From: Ideonella sp.
GTDB taxonomy: Bacteria; Pseudomonadota; Gammaproteobacteria; Burkholderiales; Burkholderiaceae_C
Reading direction: 5' to 3'
Length of the DNA stretch: 55,797 nucleotides
Assembly (NCBI GenBank): GCA_025458335.1
Contig: JALOSQ010000005.1
Coordinates: 1-55,797 of the forward strand
Below the pieces are notes generated by a model. The model saw only the letters and a program-made list of their open reading frames with translations. It made no database searches and was not told the DNA's origin. The position numbers and the translations under genes were made by a program. Positions 11,128 through 20,323 of the stretch are shown here, piece by piece (within the stretch, counting starts at the first letter, position 1; every line of letters begins with the position of its first letter).

Positions 11128-11199
11128 GATGTCTCCAGTCAAACTTGAGGAACGGCACGCAAGAGGTTGAAAAGAAACGGTTTTCTCGCCTCAACCGGA

Positions 11200-11229
11200 T
11201 TGACGCCGCGTGAAGATGTCACCTATTCT
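11200..11229 (+). promoter_or_regulatory. sigma70-like promoter of NlpC/P60 gene
   Basis: TTGACG (11200-11205), 18-bp spacer, TATTCT (11224-11229), 6 nt before the ATG at 11236. Confidence 0.6.
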
Positions 11230-11235
11230 CGCGGC

Positions 11236-12066
11236 ATGAGCCGCCCCTGCGAGCCGAGGCCAGGGCGTGCCCCGCGGGCATGCCGGGTGCCGCTCGTCCT
11301 TGCGTTGCTTGCGGCCTGGTCGCTGATCACCGCCTCGGCCCACGCCACGCCGCTGCCGGATCCCGATCCTGGCGGCGGGGATCCCATGGCGCGCCTGCTG
11401 ATGGAGCGCGGACTGTGGCCGGCCGACCCCGCCGCGCCCCGCACTGCCCCGACCCAACGCGACCCACGCGAGGACCGGACTGTGGATCCCGTGCCGGCGA
11501 CCGCTGCCGAGCCGACACTCGCCCGCCAGGTCCGCGACCGCGCGTCGGAACTCGTGGTGAGCGCGATGAACTTCCTCGGCGTGCCCTACAAGCTCGGCGG
11601 CAACGACGCGGCGACCGGCTTCGACTGCAGCGGCTTCACACGCCACCTGTTCGAGCTGAGCTTCGGGCTGGTCCTGCCGCGCCGCGTCGACGACCAGGCA
11701 AGCGCGGCCGGGCTGGTCAAGGTGCCGCGGCAGGAACTGCAGCCCGGCGACCTGGTGTTCTTCAACACGCTGCGACGGACGTTCTCCCACGTGGGCATCT
11801 ACGTGGGCGATGGCCGCTTCATCCATGCTCCGCGGACCGGCGCCCAGGTGCGGGTCGAGAACATGCGCGGGGCTTACTGGTCGAAGCGCTTCACCGGGGC
11901 TCGGCGTGTCGCCGACGCGACCGCCTCGCCGCCTTCGGCGCGGCCGCCGCACGCCACCACGGTGACTGCAGCAGCTTTGCGCGGGCCTTCCGGGGCATTG
12001 CAGGTCGCCGATCCGGCTGGCGGCAGCGCGCCGGCCGTCGGTCCGCACGCAACCTGGCTGCCCTGA
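11236..12066 (+). CDS. NlpC/P60 family cell-wall hydrolase (C40 peptidase)
   Basis: Hydrophobic N-terminus; [59 protein letters not shown]. Confidence 0.9.
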   Translation: MSRPCEPRPGRAPRACRVPLVLALLAAWSLITASAHATPLPDPDPGGGDPMARLLMERGLWPADPAAPRTAPTQRDPREDRTVDPVPATAAEPTLARQVRDRASELVVSAMNFLGVPYKLGGNDAATGFDCSGFTRHLFELSFGLVLPRRVDDQASAAGLVKVPRQELQPGDLVFFNTLRRTFSHVGIYVGDGRFIHAPRTGAQVRVENMRGAYWSKRFTGARRVADATASPPSARPPHATTVTAAALRGPSGALQVADPAGGSAPAVGPHATWLP

Positions 12067-12127
12067 ACGCGCCCACCCGGGGCAGCCACCGACGGCCACC
12101 CGCGCGCCGCGACGGCAGAATCGGCGC

Positions 12128-13246
12128 ATGACCGAGCGCGTCATTCCCCTTGCCGATCACCGCTACGCCTCGATCGTGCCCCTCGTGCCCGCGAGGCCCG
12201 TCGTCGCCGACGGACTCGTCGCGGACCGCCTCGGGCGCCCCCTGCACGACCTTCGGATCTCGGTCACCGACCGCTGCAACTTCCGCTGCAGCTACTGCAT
12301 GCCCAAGGAGGTGTTCGACAAGTCGTACACCTTCCTGCCCCATGCGTCGCTCCTCAGCTTCGAAGAGATCACGCGCGTAGCGCGCCTGTTCGTGGCCCAC
12401 GGCGTGCGCAAGATCCGCCTGACCGGCGGGGAGCCGCTGCTGCGCAAGAACCTCGAGGTGCTCATCGAGATGCTCGCGGGCCTGCGCACGGACCATGGCG
12501 AGCCACTCGACCTGACGCTGACCACCAACGCCTCGCTGCTGGCCCGCAAGGCCGCCGCGCTGAAGGCCGCCGGCCTCAAACGCGTGACGGTCAGCCTCGA
12601 CGGCCTCGACGATGCGGTGTTCCGGCGCATGAACGACGTCGACTTCCCCGTGTCCGAGGTGCTGCGCGGCCTGGATGCGGCCATGGAGGCCGGACTGGGG
12701 CCGATCAAGGTCAACATGGTCGTCAAGCGCGGCACCAACGATCACGAGATCCTGCCGATGGCGAGGCACTTCCGCGGCACGCCCATCGTGCTGCGGTTCA
12801 TCGAGTACATGGATGTCGGGGCCACCAATGCCTGGCGCATGGACGAGGTGCTGCCCTCGGCCGAAGTGCGCCGTCGACTGCAGGCCGAGTTCCCGCTCGA
12901 GCCCCTCGACCCGGCGGCGCCGGGCGAGACGGCCGAACGCTGGCGGTATGTCGACGGCCGCGGGGAGGTCGGGTTCATCAGCAGCGTGACCCAGGCCTTC
13001 TGCCGCGACTGCAGCCGCGCTCGGCTGTCGACCGAAGGCAAGCTCTACCTGTGCCTGTTCGCTTCGCGTGGGTACGACCTGCGTGCGCTGCTGCGAGGCG
13101 GCGCGAGCGATGACGCGATCGCCTCGGCCATCGGGCACATCTGGCAGCAGCGGGACGACCGATACTCCGAACGGCGCGGGCAACCGCAGCCGTCACCTCC
13201 TGTTCAGGGCGGGCGCCGCATCGAGATGCACTACATCGGGGGTTGA
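12128..13246 (+). CDS. moaA: GTP 3',8-cyclase MoaA
   Basis: [34 protein letters not shown], and C-terminal [21 protein letters not shown]. Confidence 0.96.
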   Translation: MTERVIPLADHRYASIVPLVPARPVVADGLVADRLGRPLHDLRISVTDRCNFRCSYCMPKEVFDKSYTFLPHASLLSFEEITRVARLFVAHGVRKIRLTGGEPLLRKNLEVLIEMLAGLRTDHGEPLDLTLTTNASLLARKAAALKAAGLKRVTVSLDGLDDAVFRRMNDVDFPVSEVLRGLDAAMEAGLGPIKVNMVVKRGTNDHEILPMARHFRGTPIVLRFIEYMDVGATNAWRMDEVLPSAEVRRRLQAEFPLEPLDPAAPGETAERWRYVDGRGEVGFISSVTQAFCRDCSRARLSTEGKLYLCLFASRGYDLRALLRGGASDDAIASAIGHIWQQRDDRYSERRGQPQPSPPVQGGRRIEMHYIGG

Positions 13247-13314
13247 GTCGCGAAGGTGAACGGCCTGCGCGCACGGCGCCGCCACAGACGCAGCAAGCCG
13301 GCGCGCCCGGCGCC

Positions 13315-13708
13315 TCAACGCCCCTGCTCGCACCCGCGGTTGGCCAGCGCGTCGGCTCGCTCGTTGCCGGGATCGCCGGCATGCCCCTTCAGCGGTCTTC
13401 CAGCCGCGCTGCTTCCAGGCGTGGATCCATTCGGTGATTCCCTTTCGCACGTACTCGCTGTCGGTGTGCAAGGTCACGTCGCACGTGCGCTTGAGCGACG
13501 CCAGGGCTTCTATGACGGCGGTCAACTCCATGCGGTTGTTGGTTGTCTGGCGCTCGCCGCCGAACAGTTCCTTCTCGTTCGCGCCGGATCGAAGCAGGGC
13601 GCCCCAGCCCCCTGGGCCGGGATTGCCCTTGCACGCACCGTCCGTGTAGACGATGACATGGGGTCGCGGGATCCTGGGCGCGTCGCGGCCCGATGCGTCT
13701 TCGGTCAT
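13315..13708 (-). pseudogene. rnhA: ribonuclease HI, disrupted (about 83-bp internal deletion with frameshift)
   Basis: Intact N-part [24 protein letters not shown]...[15 protein letters not shown]...[25 protein letters not shown]. The DNA then goes directly to [19 protein letters not shown] in another frame, ending at tca 13315-13317. Confidence 0.85.
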
Positions 13709-14529
13709 GGCGTTGGGGGAGCAGAAGAACGTCGATGGTGACGAGACGGCGTGGCCACGGCCGGCGCCGTCGCCCCCGCGCCTCGGCGCCGCTGGTTGCG
13801 CGCCAGGCCGACGAGGCGCATGCCGCGCACGCGCTTGACTGCCACGAGGTAGTACGCAGCACCGAACACCGGCCACCAGCGGTCGCCCCACGGGTCCATC
13901 CAGGCGCAGCGCTCGAGCCACAGGGGCGATTGCACCGCCGGCCGGTAGCAGCCGTAGCGGCCGCTCTCGACCTCGAAGCTCAGCAACCTGAGCCAGTCGC
14001 GCAGGCGCCGCACGCTCAGGAACTCGCCGTCGGCCGGCAGGAACGGGGGACGATGGCGATGGATACCCGCACTGCGAACCAGCCGGCCCGCGTGCTGGCG
14101 CACTGCCCAAAGACTCGCCGGGTTGAATCCGAGGATGACCACGCGGCCTTCGGGACGCAGCACGCGATCGACCTCGTTCAAGGCGTGGTACGGGTCAGCC
14201 GCCAGTTCCAGCGTGTGAGGCAGCACGACGAGGTCGAGGCTCTTCGCATCGAAGGGCAACGCCTCCGGGTCGCAGTGCAGGCCGATCGCGCTGGCACCCG
14301 GCGGGGCGCCGGGATGGTCGGGACCGTCGAAAGAGCCGGCCGAGACCCAGCGATGCGGCATCCGGTTCGCGCGCAACGCATCGAGCTCGGGCAGCCCGAC
14401 CTGGAGGGCGTGGAAGCCGAAGATGTCGGCCACCACCTCGTCCATCCGGGACTGCTCCCAATCCAGGAGGTAATGGCCGGCCGGGGACTGCAGCCACGAC
14501 CCCAAACCTATAATTTCGTGCTGCGACAT
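13705..14529 (-). CDS. SAM-dependent methyltransferase (class I)
   Basis: [55 protein letters not shown]. Overlaps the rnhA start by 4 bp. Confidence 0.88.
   Translation of the reverse strand: MSQHEIIGLGSWLQSPAGHYLLDWEQSRMDEVVADIFGFHALQVGLPELDALRANRMPHRWVSAGSFDGPDHPGAPPGASAIGLHCDPEALPFDAKSLDLVVLPHTLELAADPYHALNEVDRVLRPEGRVVILGFNPASLWAVRQHAGRLVRSAGIHRHRPPFLPADGEFLSVRRLRDWLRLLSFEVESGRYGCYRPAVQSPLWLERCAWMDPWGDRWWPVFGAAYYLVAVKRVRGMRLVGLARNQRRRGAGATAPAVATPSRHHRRSSAPPTP
14509..14514 (+). promoter_or_regulatory. perfect TATAAT -10 candidate upstream of gloB
   Basis: cctaTATAAT-type context (cccaaacctataatttcgtg), 13 nt before the gloB ATG; no clear -35. Confidence 0.4.
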
Positions 14530-15319
14530 GGAACTGATCGCCCTGCCCGCCTTCGCCGACAACTACATCTGGATGGTTCACGACGGCCAAGCGGCCTGGG
14601 TGGTCGATCCGGGCGAAGCGGCCCCGGTGCAGCAAGCGCTCGATTCGATGGGTCTGGACCTCGCCGGCATTCTAGTGACGCACCATCACGGGGATCACGT
14701 CGGCGGCATCGACGCGCTTCGGCCGCGCCTGCATGGTCGTGTCGTCGGACCGGCGCGCGAAGTCATCCCGCAGCCGTTCGAACCCGTGCGCGAGGGCGAC
14801 CACGTCGACGTCCTCGGCGCCCGCTTCGAGGTCATCGAGGTCCCGGGACACACCGCCGGACACGTCGCCTACTTCCACGAGTGCGTCGGCGGCTCCGGGA
14901 TGTCACCATTCGGACGGCCGGTGCTGTTCTGCGGGGACACACTCTTTTCGGGCGGGTGCGGGCGCCTGTTCGAAGGCACGCCCGCACAGATGCATCGCTC
15001 GCTGGCGCGCCTGGCCGACCTGCCGGGCGAGACCGCGGTGTGCTGCGCGCACGAGTACACGCTCTCGAACCTGCGCTTCGCGTTGGCGGTTGAGCCCCGC
15101 AATCCTGAGCTGCTGGACTACGACACCGATTGCCGTGCGCGGCGGGCGACAGGCCTGCCAACCCTGCCGAGCCGCATCGACCTCGAGCGCGCAGTGAACC
15201 CATTCCTGCGCTGCCACGAGCCAGCGGTCGCGGCCCGTGCACGTGACCGCGATCCCACCGCGACCGAAGCCGTCGAGGTCTTTCGGGTCTTGCGCGAATG
15301 GAAGAACGAGTTCCGATGA
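14528..15319 (+). CDS. gloB: hydroxyacylglutathione hydrolase (glyoxalase II)
   Basis: [53 protein letters not shown]. Confidence 0.94.
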   Translation: MELIALPAFADNYIWMVHDGQAAWVVDPGEAAPVQQALDSMGLDLAGILVTHHHGDHVGGIDALRPRLHGRVVGPAREVIPQPFEPVREGDHVDVLGARFEVIEVPGHTAGHVAYFHECVGGSGMSPFGRPVLFCGDTLFSGGCGRLFEGTPAQMHRSLARLADLPGETAVCCAHEYTLSNLRFALAVEPRNPELLDYDTDCRARRATGLPTLPSRIDLERAVNPFLRCHEPAVAARARDRDPTATEAVEVFRVLREWKNEFR

Positions 15320-17079
15320 GTGCTCCCTCGCCGCCACCCGCGCGTCCCGGCGCTTTCGAGGCCCGACGCCCAGGCCTATGGACCCTCGGGCTCACCTTGA
15401 GCGTCCTGCTGTGGCTCGGTGGTTGCGCCACGCTCGCCGAGCCGGGCGACACGCCCGGCCCGCCGGTGAAGGTCGCTGCCCCCTCCTCTCCCGAGCCACC
15501 GCCCATCGACCGCGTTGCTGCGACGACGGCCGCACCGCCGTCGCCTGCATTCGGCGATGCCACCACGACGGTGAGCGAGCCCGCCGCGCCGCAGGCACCC
15601 GCGCAACCGGAGGCCGTGCCGACGCAGCCCACACCGACCGACCCACCCGAACCCACGGTGGCGACGTCGCTCGATGACCTGGTGAGGTCCATCGTCGGCG
15701 CGCCGCACGGCGACCTCTGGCAGCGCGTGCGGGCAGGCTTCGCCATTCCGGACCTGGACGACCCGCTGGTCGACCGGCGCGAGCGCTACTACAGCGGCCA
15801 GCCCGAGTACATGCGCCGCATGACCGAGCGCGCCGGGCGCTACCTCTTCTATATCGTCGAGGAAGTCGAGCGCCGCGGGCTGCCGATGGAACTGGCGCTG
15901 CTGCCCTTCATCGAGAGCGCGTTCAACCCGCAGGCCCTGTCCTCGGCCAAGGCCTCCGGCATCTGGCAGTTCATGCCGGCGACGGGTCGGCACTTCGAAC
16001 TGACGCAGAACCTGTTCCGCGACGACCGCCGGGACGTGACGGCCTCGACCCGCGCGGCGCTCGACTACCTGCAGAAGCTGCACGGCATGTTCGGCGACTG
16101 GCACCTCGCGCTGGCGGCGTACAACTGGGGCGAGGGCAACGTGTCGAGGGCGATCGCGCGCAATCGCGCCGCCGGTCGCCCGACCGACTACCGCAGCCTG
16201 CGCATGCCGCGTGAGACGCGCGACTACGTGCCCAAGCTGCAGGCCATCGAGAACATCGTCGCCCGACCCGAGGCCTTCGGCGTCGCGCTGGAACCGCTCG
16301 CCGACCTTCCGTACTTCACGTCGGTGCCGATCCAGCGCGACATCGACGTCGAACTGGCAGCCGAGCTGGCCGGGCTGCGGGTGGAGGACTTCAAGGCGCT
16401 CAATCCCCAGATGAACAAGCCGGTGATCCTCGCGGCCGGCACGCCCACGGTCCTGCTGCCGCACGACAACGCCGAGCGGTTCGTGATCGGCCTGGCACGA
16501 CACCAGGGGCCACTCGCGTCCTGGACGGCGTGGGTCGCGCCGGCCACGATGTCGCCGGCCGCCGCTGCGCAGCGGGTCGGGATGAGCGAGGCCGCCCTGC
16601 GCGAGCTCAACCGCATTCCGCCGAGCATGCTCGTGCGCGCCGGCTCGGCCCTGCTGGTGGCACGGGCGCCCACCCACGACGACGACGTCTCGGAGCACCT
16701 GGCCGAGCACGGCATGCTCAACCTCGCGCCCGATCCGTCGGTGCGGCGGCGGCTCGTGCTGCGCGCCGGGCGCAACGACTCCGTGGCGTCGATCGCGCGG
16801 CGTTACCGCGTCAGCGCCGAGCAGGTCGCGGCCTGGAACGACCTCACGCCCCGCGCCCGCTTCGCGCCCGGCGCCCGGATCGTGGTGTACGCACCGCCTC
16901 GACCTGTTCAGGGCAAGACCCAGCGGGCGGGCAAGCGCCCGTCCTCGACCAGGGCCGCCGCACGGCCTCAGGCCCGCCAGGAGGCTCGCCGGCCTCGTGC
17001 CGACGCCCGTCCGAAGGCCACGCGCCCGGCGCCGGCCGCGACGCGGAGCAGCGGCACGAGTTCCTCCCAGCGCCGCTGA
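15316..17079 (+). CDS. mltD: membrane-bound lytic murein transglycosylase D-like lipoprotein with LysM-like repeats
   Basis: LGGCATLAEPG lipobox-like; LPMELALLPFIESAFNPQALSSAKASGIWQFMPATGRHFEL; LysM-like SVASIARRYRVSAEQVAAWND; ATGA overlap with gloB. Confidence 0.88.
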   Translation: MSAPSPPPARPGAFEARRPGLWTLGLTLSVLLWLGGCATLAEPGDTPGPPVKVAAPSSPEPPPIDRVAATTAAPPSPAFGDATTTVSEPAAPQAPAQPEAVPTQPTPTDPPEPTVATSLDDLVRSIVGAPHGDLWQRVRAGFAIPDLDDPLVDRRERYYSGQPEYMRRMTERAGRYLFYIVEEVERRGLPMELALLPFIESAFNPQALSSAKASGIWQFMPATGRHFELTQNLFRDDRRDVTASTRAALDYLQKLHGMFGDWHLALAAYNWGEGNVSRAIARNRAAGRPTDYRSLRMPRETRDYVPKLQAIENIVARPEAFGVALEPLADLPYFTSVPIQRDIDVELAAELAGLRVEDFKALNPQMNKPVILAAGTPTVLLPHDNAERFVIGLARHQGPLASWTAWVAPATMSPAAAAQRVGMSEAALRELNRIPPSMLVRAGSALLVARAPTHDDDVSEHLAEHGMLNLAPDPSVRRRLVLRAGRNDSVASIARRYRVSAEQVAAWNDLTPRARFAPGARIVVYAPPRPVQGKTQRAGKRPSSTRAAARPQARQEARRPRADARPKATRPAPAATRSSGTSSSQRR

Positions 17080-17101
17080 GCGGCGACGCGTGCGTTGGTC
17101 T

Positions 17102-17503
17102 TCAGCGCCAGGCGCCTGCGAACAGCAAGGCCACGTTGACGCCGAACGCCGCGGTCCACGCCAGCGAGCGCGGCCCTGGCTTGTCGGCGACGTACAGTGC
17201 CAGGTAGGCGACCCGCAACGCGATGAACAGCGCCGCAAGCAGGTCGATGCGGCCCTGCGGCGCGCCCATCTGATGGGCGATGATCACCGCGCCGATGAAG
17301 AACGGCAGCGCCTCGAAGCTGTTGGCCTGGGCGTTGTTTGCACGGCGCCGATACCCCTCCTGACGCTCCAGCCAGGCCCGCGGGTCGTGGTTGTCATAAC
17401 CGCCTTCGCTGCGGCGCTTGCCGAACGTCCCGCCCTTCGCGATGCCGGCCGCCACGATGGGCAGCACCGCCGCAATCAGCACGCACCAGTAGGCCAGGGT
17501 CAT
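17102..17503 (-). CDS. MAPEG family membrane protein
   Basis: NNAQANSFEALPFFIGAVIIAHQMGA; about 133 aa with several TM segments. Confidence 0.82.
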   Translation of the reverse strand: MTLAYWCVLIAAVLPIVAAGIAKGGTFGKRRSEGGYDNHDPRAWLERQEGYRRRANNAQANSFEALPFFIGAVIIAHQMGAPQGRIDLLAALFIALRVAYLALYVADKPGPRSLAWTAAFGVNVALLFAGAWR

Positions 17504-17550
17504 GGGCGGGGCTCTCCTGAGAGTCGAAACGAGGATGGTCGGCGCGTACC

Positions 17551-18138
17551 TCAGTGACGGTCGGCCAGGGCATGGGCGATCGTGCTGAGGTCAACGTACT
17601 CGAGTTCGCTGCCGACGGGCACGCCGCGAGCGAGCCGCGTGACCTTGAGGCCCTGTGCCCGCAAGGCCTCGCCGAGCGCGTGCGCCGTGGCCTCGCCTTC
17701 GGCCGTGAAGCTGGTGGCCAGGATGACCTCCTCGACCCCGGGCTCGGTTGCGCGCTCGAGCAGCTGTCGCGCCCCGATGTCCGCCACGCCCACGCCGTCG
17801 AGCGGGCTCAGCCGCCCCATCAGCACGAAGTAGTAGCCCCGATAGCTGCCGGTGCGTTCCATGGCGGCCTGGTCGGCCGGGCTCTCGACCACACAGAGCT
17901 GACGCGCGTCGCGATCGGGATCGAGGCAGGTCGGGCACACCGGCGCCTCGGTGAAGGTGTGGCAGCGCTCGCAGTGATGAACCCGCGCCACCGCGGCGTC
18001 GAGCGCGCGGGCCAGGCGCAGCGCCGCATCACGGTCGTGCTGCAGCAGGTGGAACGCCATGCGCTGCGCCGACTTCACGCCGACACCGGGCAGGCGACGC
18101 AACGCCTCGACCAGGTCGTCGAGTGACGAGGCAGCCAC
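17551..18138 (-). CDS. recR: recombination mediator RecR
   Basis: [17 protein letters not shown], CxxC...CxxC zinc motif, Toprim-like [37 protein letters not shown]. Confidence 0.95.
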   Translation of the reverse strand: MAASSLDDLVEALRRLPGVGVKSAQRMAFHLLQHDRDAALRLARALDAAVARVHHCERCHTFTEAPVCPTCLDPDRDARQLCVVESPADQAAMERTGSYRGYYFVLMGRLSPLDGVGVADIGARQLLERATEPGVEEVILATSFTAEGEATAHALGEALRAQGLKVTRLARGVPVGSELEYVDLSTIAHALADRH

Positions 18139-18163
18139 GCCGGACAGCCCGAACGCCGGCGCG

Positions 18164-18490
18164 TCAGAACGGGAACTTCATGCCCGGCGGCAACGGCATG
18201 CCGGCCGTCAGCCGCGACATCTTCTCCTGGGAGACCGCCTCGGCCTTGCGAACCCCGTCGTTGAACGCGGCGGCCACGAGGTCCTCGAGCATGTCCTTGT
18301 CGTCGGCCAGCAAGGATGGATCGATGGCAACGCGCTTGACATCGTGCTTGCAGGTCATGGTGACCTTGACGAGGCCGGCGCCCGATTCGCCCGTGACCTC
18401 GAGCTGGGCCAGCTCGTCCTGGGCCTTCTTCAGGTTGTCCTGCATCGCCTGGGCCTGCTTCATCAGCCCGGCCAGTTGGCTCTTCATCAT
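18164..18490 (-). CDS. YbaB/EbfC family nucleoid-associated protein
   Basis: [49 protein letters not shown], next to recR and dnaX. Confidence 0.95.
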   Translation of the reverse strand: MMKSQLAGLMKQAQAMQDNLKKAQDELAQLEVTGESGAGLVKVTMTCKHDVKRVAIDPSLLADDKDMLEDLVAAAFNDGVRKAEAVSQEKMSRLTAGMPLPPGMKFPF

Positions 18491-18517
18491 CGGGATCGCT
18501 CCTGGATCGAGGGTCAG

Positions 18518-20290
18518 TCAGTTCTGGATCGGCCTGATCGAGCCGGGCACGATACGCGCCGACTTGAACTCGGCGAGCACGGCTCGCACGACCGGGTCGT
18601 TGTGGATCAAGGCCTCTGCCTCCTGCTGGCGCTGCTCGACACGGCGCGCCTCGCGCAGCGCCGGGGTGTCGTCGACAGGGCCCGGCTCGGCATCGATCGT
18701 GATGGTCTCGCCGAGGTGGGCGGCCAGCGCCGTCCGAAGGCGCTCGATCTGCCCCGGCTGGCGCAGGCTGTCGCGCTCGACGCGCAGGACGAGGCGGCGA
18801 CCGCGACCCTCGATGTGCTCGGCCACGCATTGCGACTGCATCGCCAGCTCGCGGGCCAGGGCCTGCACGGCGCCACGCGACGCCAGGGCCCGCACGATCT
18901 CGTCCCACCAGTCGTCGAGCGCGCGACCGACCGGGGCGCCCACGACGATCGGGCCGGCCGATGCGACCGGCGGCACGTTCGGCGTCTCGGTCGATCGCGC
19001 CGGGTCGGACCTGACCGCGCGCGACGGCGGCACACCGGGCAGGCCCGACGCCGCCTCGAGCAGGACGGCCTCGGGCGGAGCAGGCCTGGGCGGGGCGGTC
19101 TCGTCTGCCTGGGCCAGCGCCGAGGCGGCGACTGCCTGGGGCCGCGCCGCCCTCGTGCCGGAACCCTCGCCTGCCGTTCGCGCAGGCCCTCCTGGAGGGC
19201 GAAACGCCAGCGCCCTCAGCAGCAGCATCAGGAGGCCACTGTGCTCGTCGGGTGCCAGCGGGAGTTCCTGTCGGCCCTGGAGCGCGAGGCTGTACAGCAG
19301 CTGGGTCTCGTCGGCGGGCAGTCGATCGGCGAGGTCGCGGGCGGCCGCGGCGTCGGGGTCGTCAGCCGGCAAGGCTCCGGGAGCGACCTGGGCGACGGCC
19401 ATGAACTGGGCCAGGACGGCGAGGCTGTCGAGCGTGCCCTGGGCCGAAAGCCCGGCCGCTCGAAGGTCGTCGACCGCTTCGACCAAGGCGGCGCCATCGC
19501 CGTCGACGAGCGCCTCGACCAGGCGGATCGCATGCCCCTGATCGACCGCGCCGAGCATCGCCCGGACCGGGTCCTCGCGCACGCCGCCTGCGCCGAAGGC
19601 AATCGCCTGGTCGGTCAACGACAGCGCATCGCGCATGGAGCCCCGTGCCGCACGTGCGATCAGCCGCAGCGCGGCCTCGTCGGCCTGCACCGACTCGGCC
19701 GACAGGATCGTCGCAAGATGCCCATGCACCGTGGCCGCCGGCAGCGGCCGCAGGTTGAACTGGAGGCATCTCGACAGCACGGTCGGCGGGACCTTCTGCG
19801 GATCGGTCGTGGCGAGCACGAACTTGAGGTAGTCGGGCGGCTCCTCGAGCGTCTTGAGCATCGCGTTGAACGCGTGCGTCGTGAGCATGTGCACTTCGTC
19901 GATCATGTAGACCTTGAAGCGCCCGATGACCGGCTTGTAGACCGACTGGTCGAGCAGTTGCGCCATCTCCTCGACACCGCGGTTCGAGGCGGCGTCGAGC
20001 TCGACGTAGTCGACGAAGCGGCCGGCATCGATGTCACGGCAGGCATCGCACACCCCGCAAGGCTCGGCGGTGACCCCGCCCCGGCCGTCGGGGCCGGTGC
20101 AGTTCAGGCACTTCGCCAGGATGCGCGAGACCGTCGTCTTGCCTACCCCGCGCGTCCCGGTGAACAGGTAGGCATGGTGCAGCCGACCCTGGGTCAGCGC
20201 GTTGCGCAGCGCCGTCACCACGTGCTCCTGGCCCACGAGCCCGTCGAAGCCACGCGGGCGGTGCTTGCGCGCCAGGACCTGATGCATCAT
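18518..20290 (-). CDS. dnaX: DNA polymerase III subunits gamma/tau
   Basis: VLARKHRPRGFDGLVGQEHVVTALRNALTQGRLHHAYLFTGTRGVGKTTVSRILAKCLNC; start at 20290 or 20287. Confidence 0.95.
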   Translation of the reverse strand: MMHQVLARKHRPRGFDGLVGQEHVVTALRNALTQGRLHHAYLFTGTRGVGKTTVSRILAKCLNCTGPDGRGGVTAEPCGVCDACRDIDAGRFVDYVELDAASNRGVEEMAQLLDQSVYKPVIGRFKVYMIDEVHMLTTHAFNAMLKTLEEPPDYLKFVLATTDPQKVPPTVLSRCLQFNLRPLPAATVHGHLATILSAESVQADEAALRLIARAARGSMRDALSLTDQAIAFGAGGVREDPVRAMLGAVDQGHAIRLVEALVDGDGAALVEAVDDLRAAGLSAQGTLDSLAVLAQFMAVAQVAPGALPADDPDAAAARDLADRLPADETQLLYSLALQGRQELPLAPDEHSGLLMLLLRALAFRPPGGPARTAGEGSGTRAARPQAVAASALAQADETAPPRPAPPEAVLLEAASGLPGVPPSRAVRSDPARSTETPNVPPVASAGPIVVGAPVGRALDDWWDEIVRALASRGAVQALARELAMQSQCVAEHIEGRGRRLVLRVERDSLRQPGQIERLRTALAAHLGETITIDAEPGPVDDTPALREARRVEQRQQEAEALIHNDPVVRAVLAEFKSARIVPGSIRPIQN

Positions 20291-20300
20291 CGACCCATTC

Positions 20301-20314
20301 TATGGGCGCCCATA
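20301..20314. promoter_or_regulatory. 14-bp perfect palindrome in the dnaX/PurM-like intergenic region
   Basis: TATGGGCGCCCATA, flanked by opposite-strand -10-like hexamers. Confidence 0.5.
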
Positions 20315-20323
20315 ATCCCGCCC

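Noticed and set aside
18059-20323. Long N-terminal extension of the PurM-like ORF (18059..21508)
   Set aside because: Antisense to recR/ybaB/dnaX and low-complexity; the true start is the ATG at 20324, where PurM-like homology begins.
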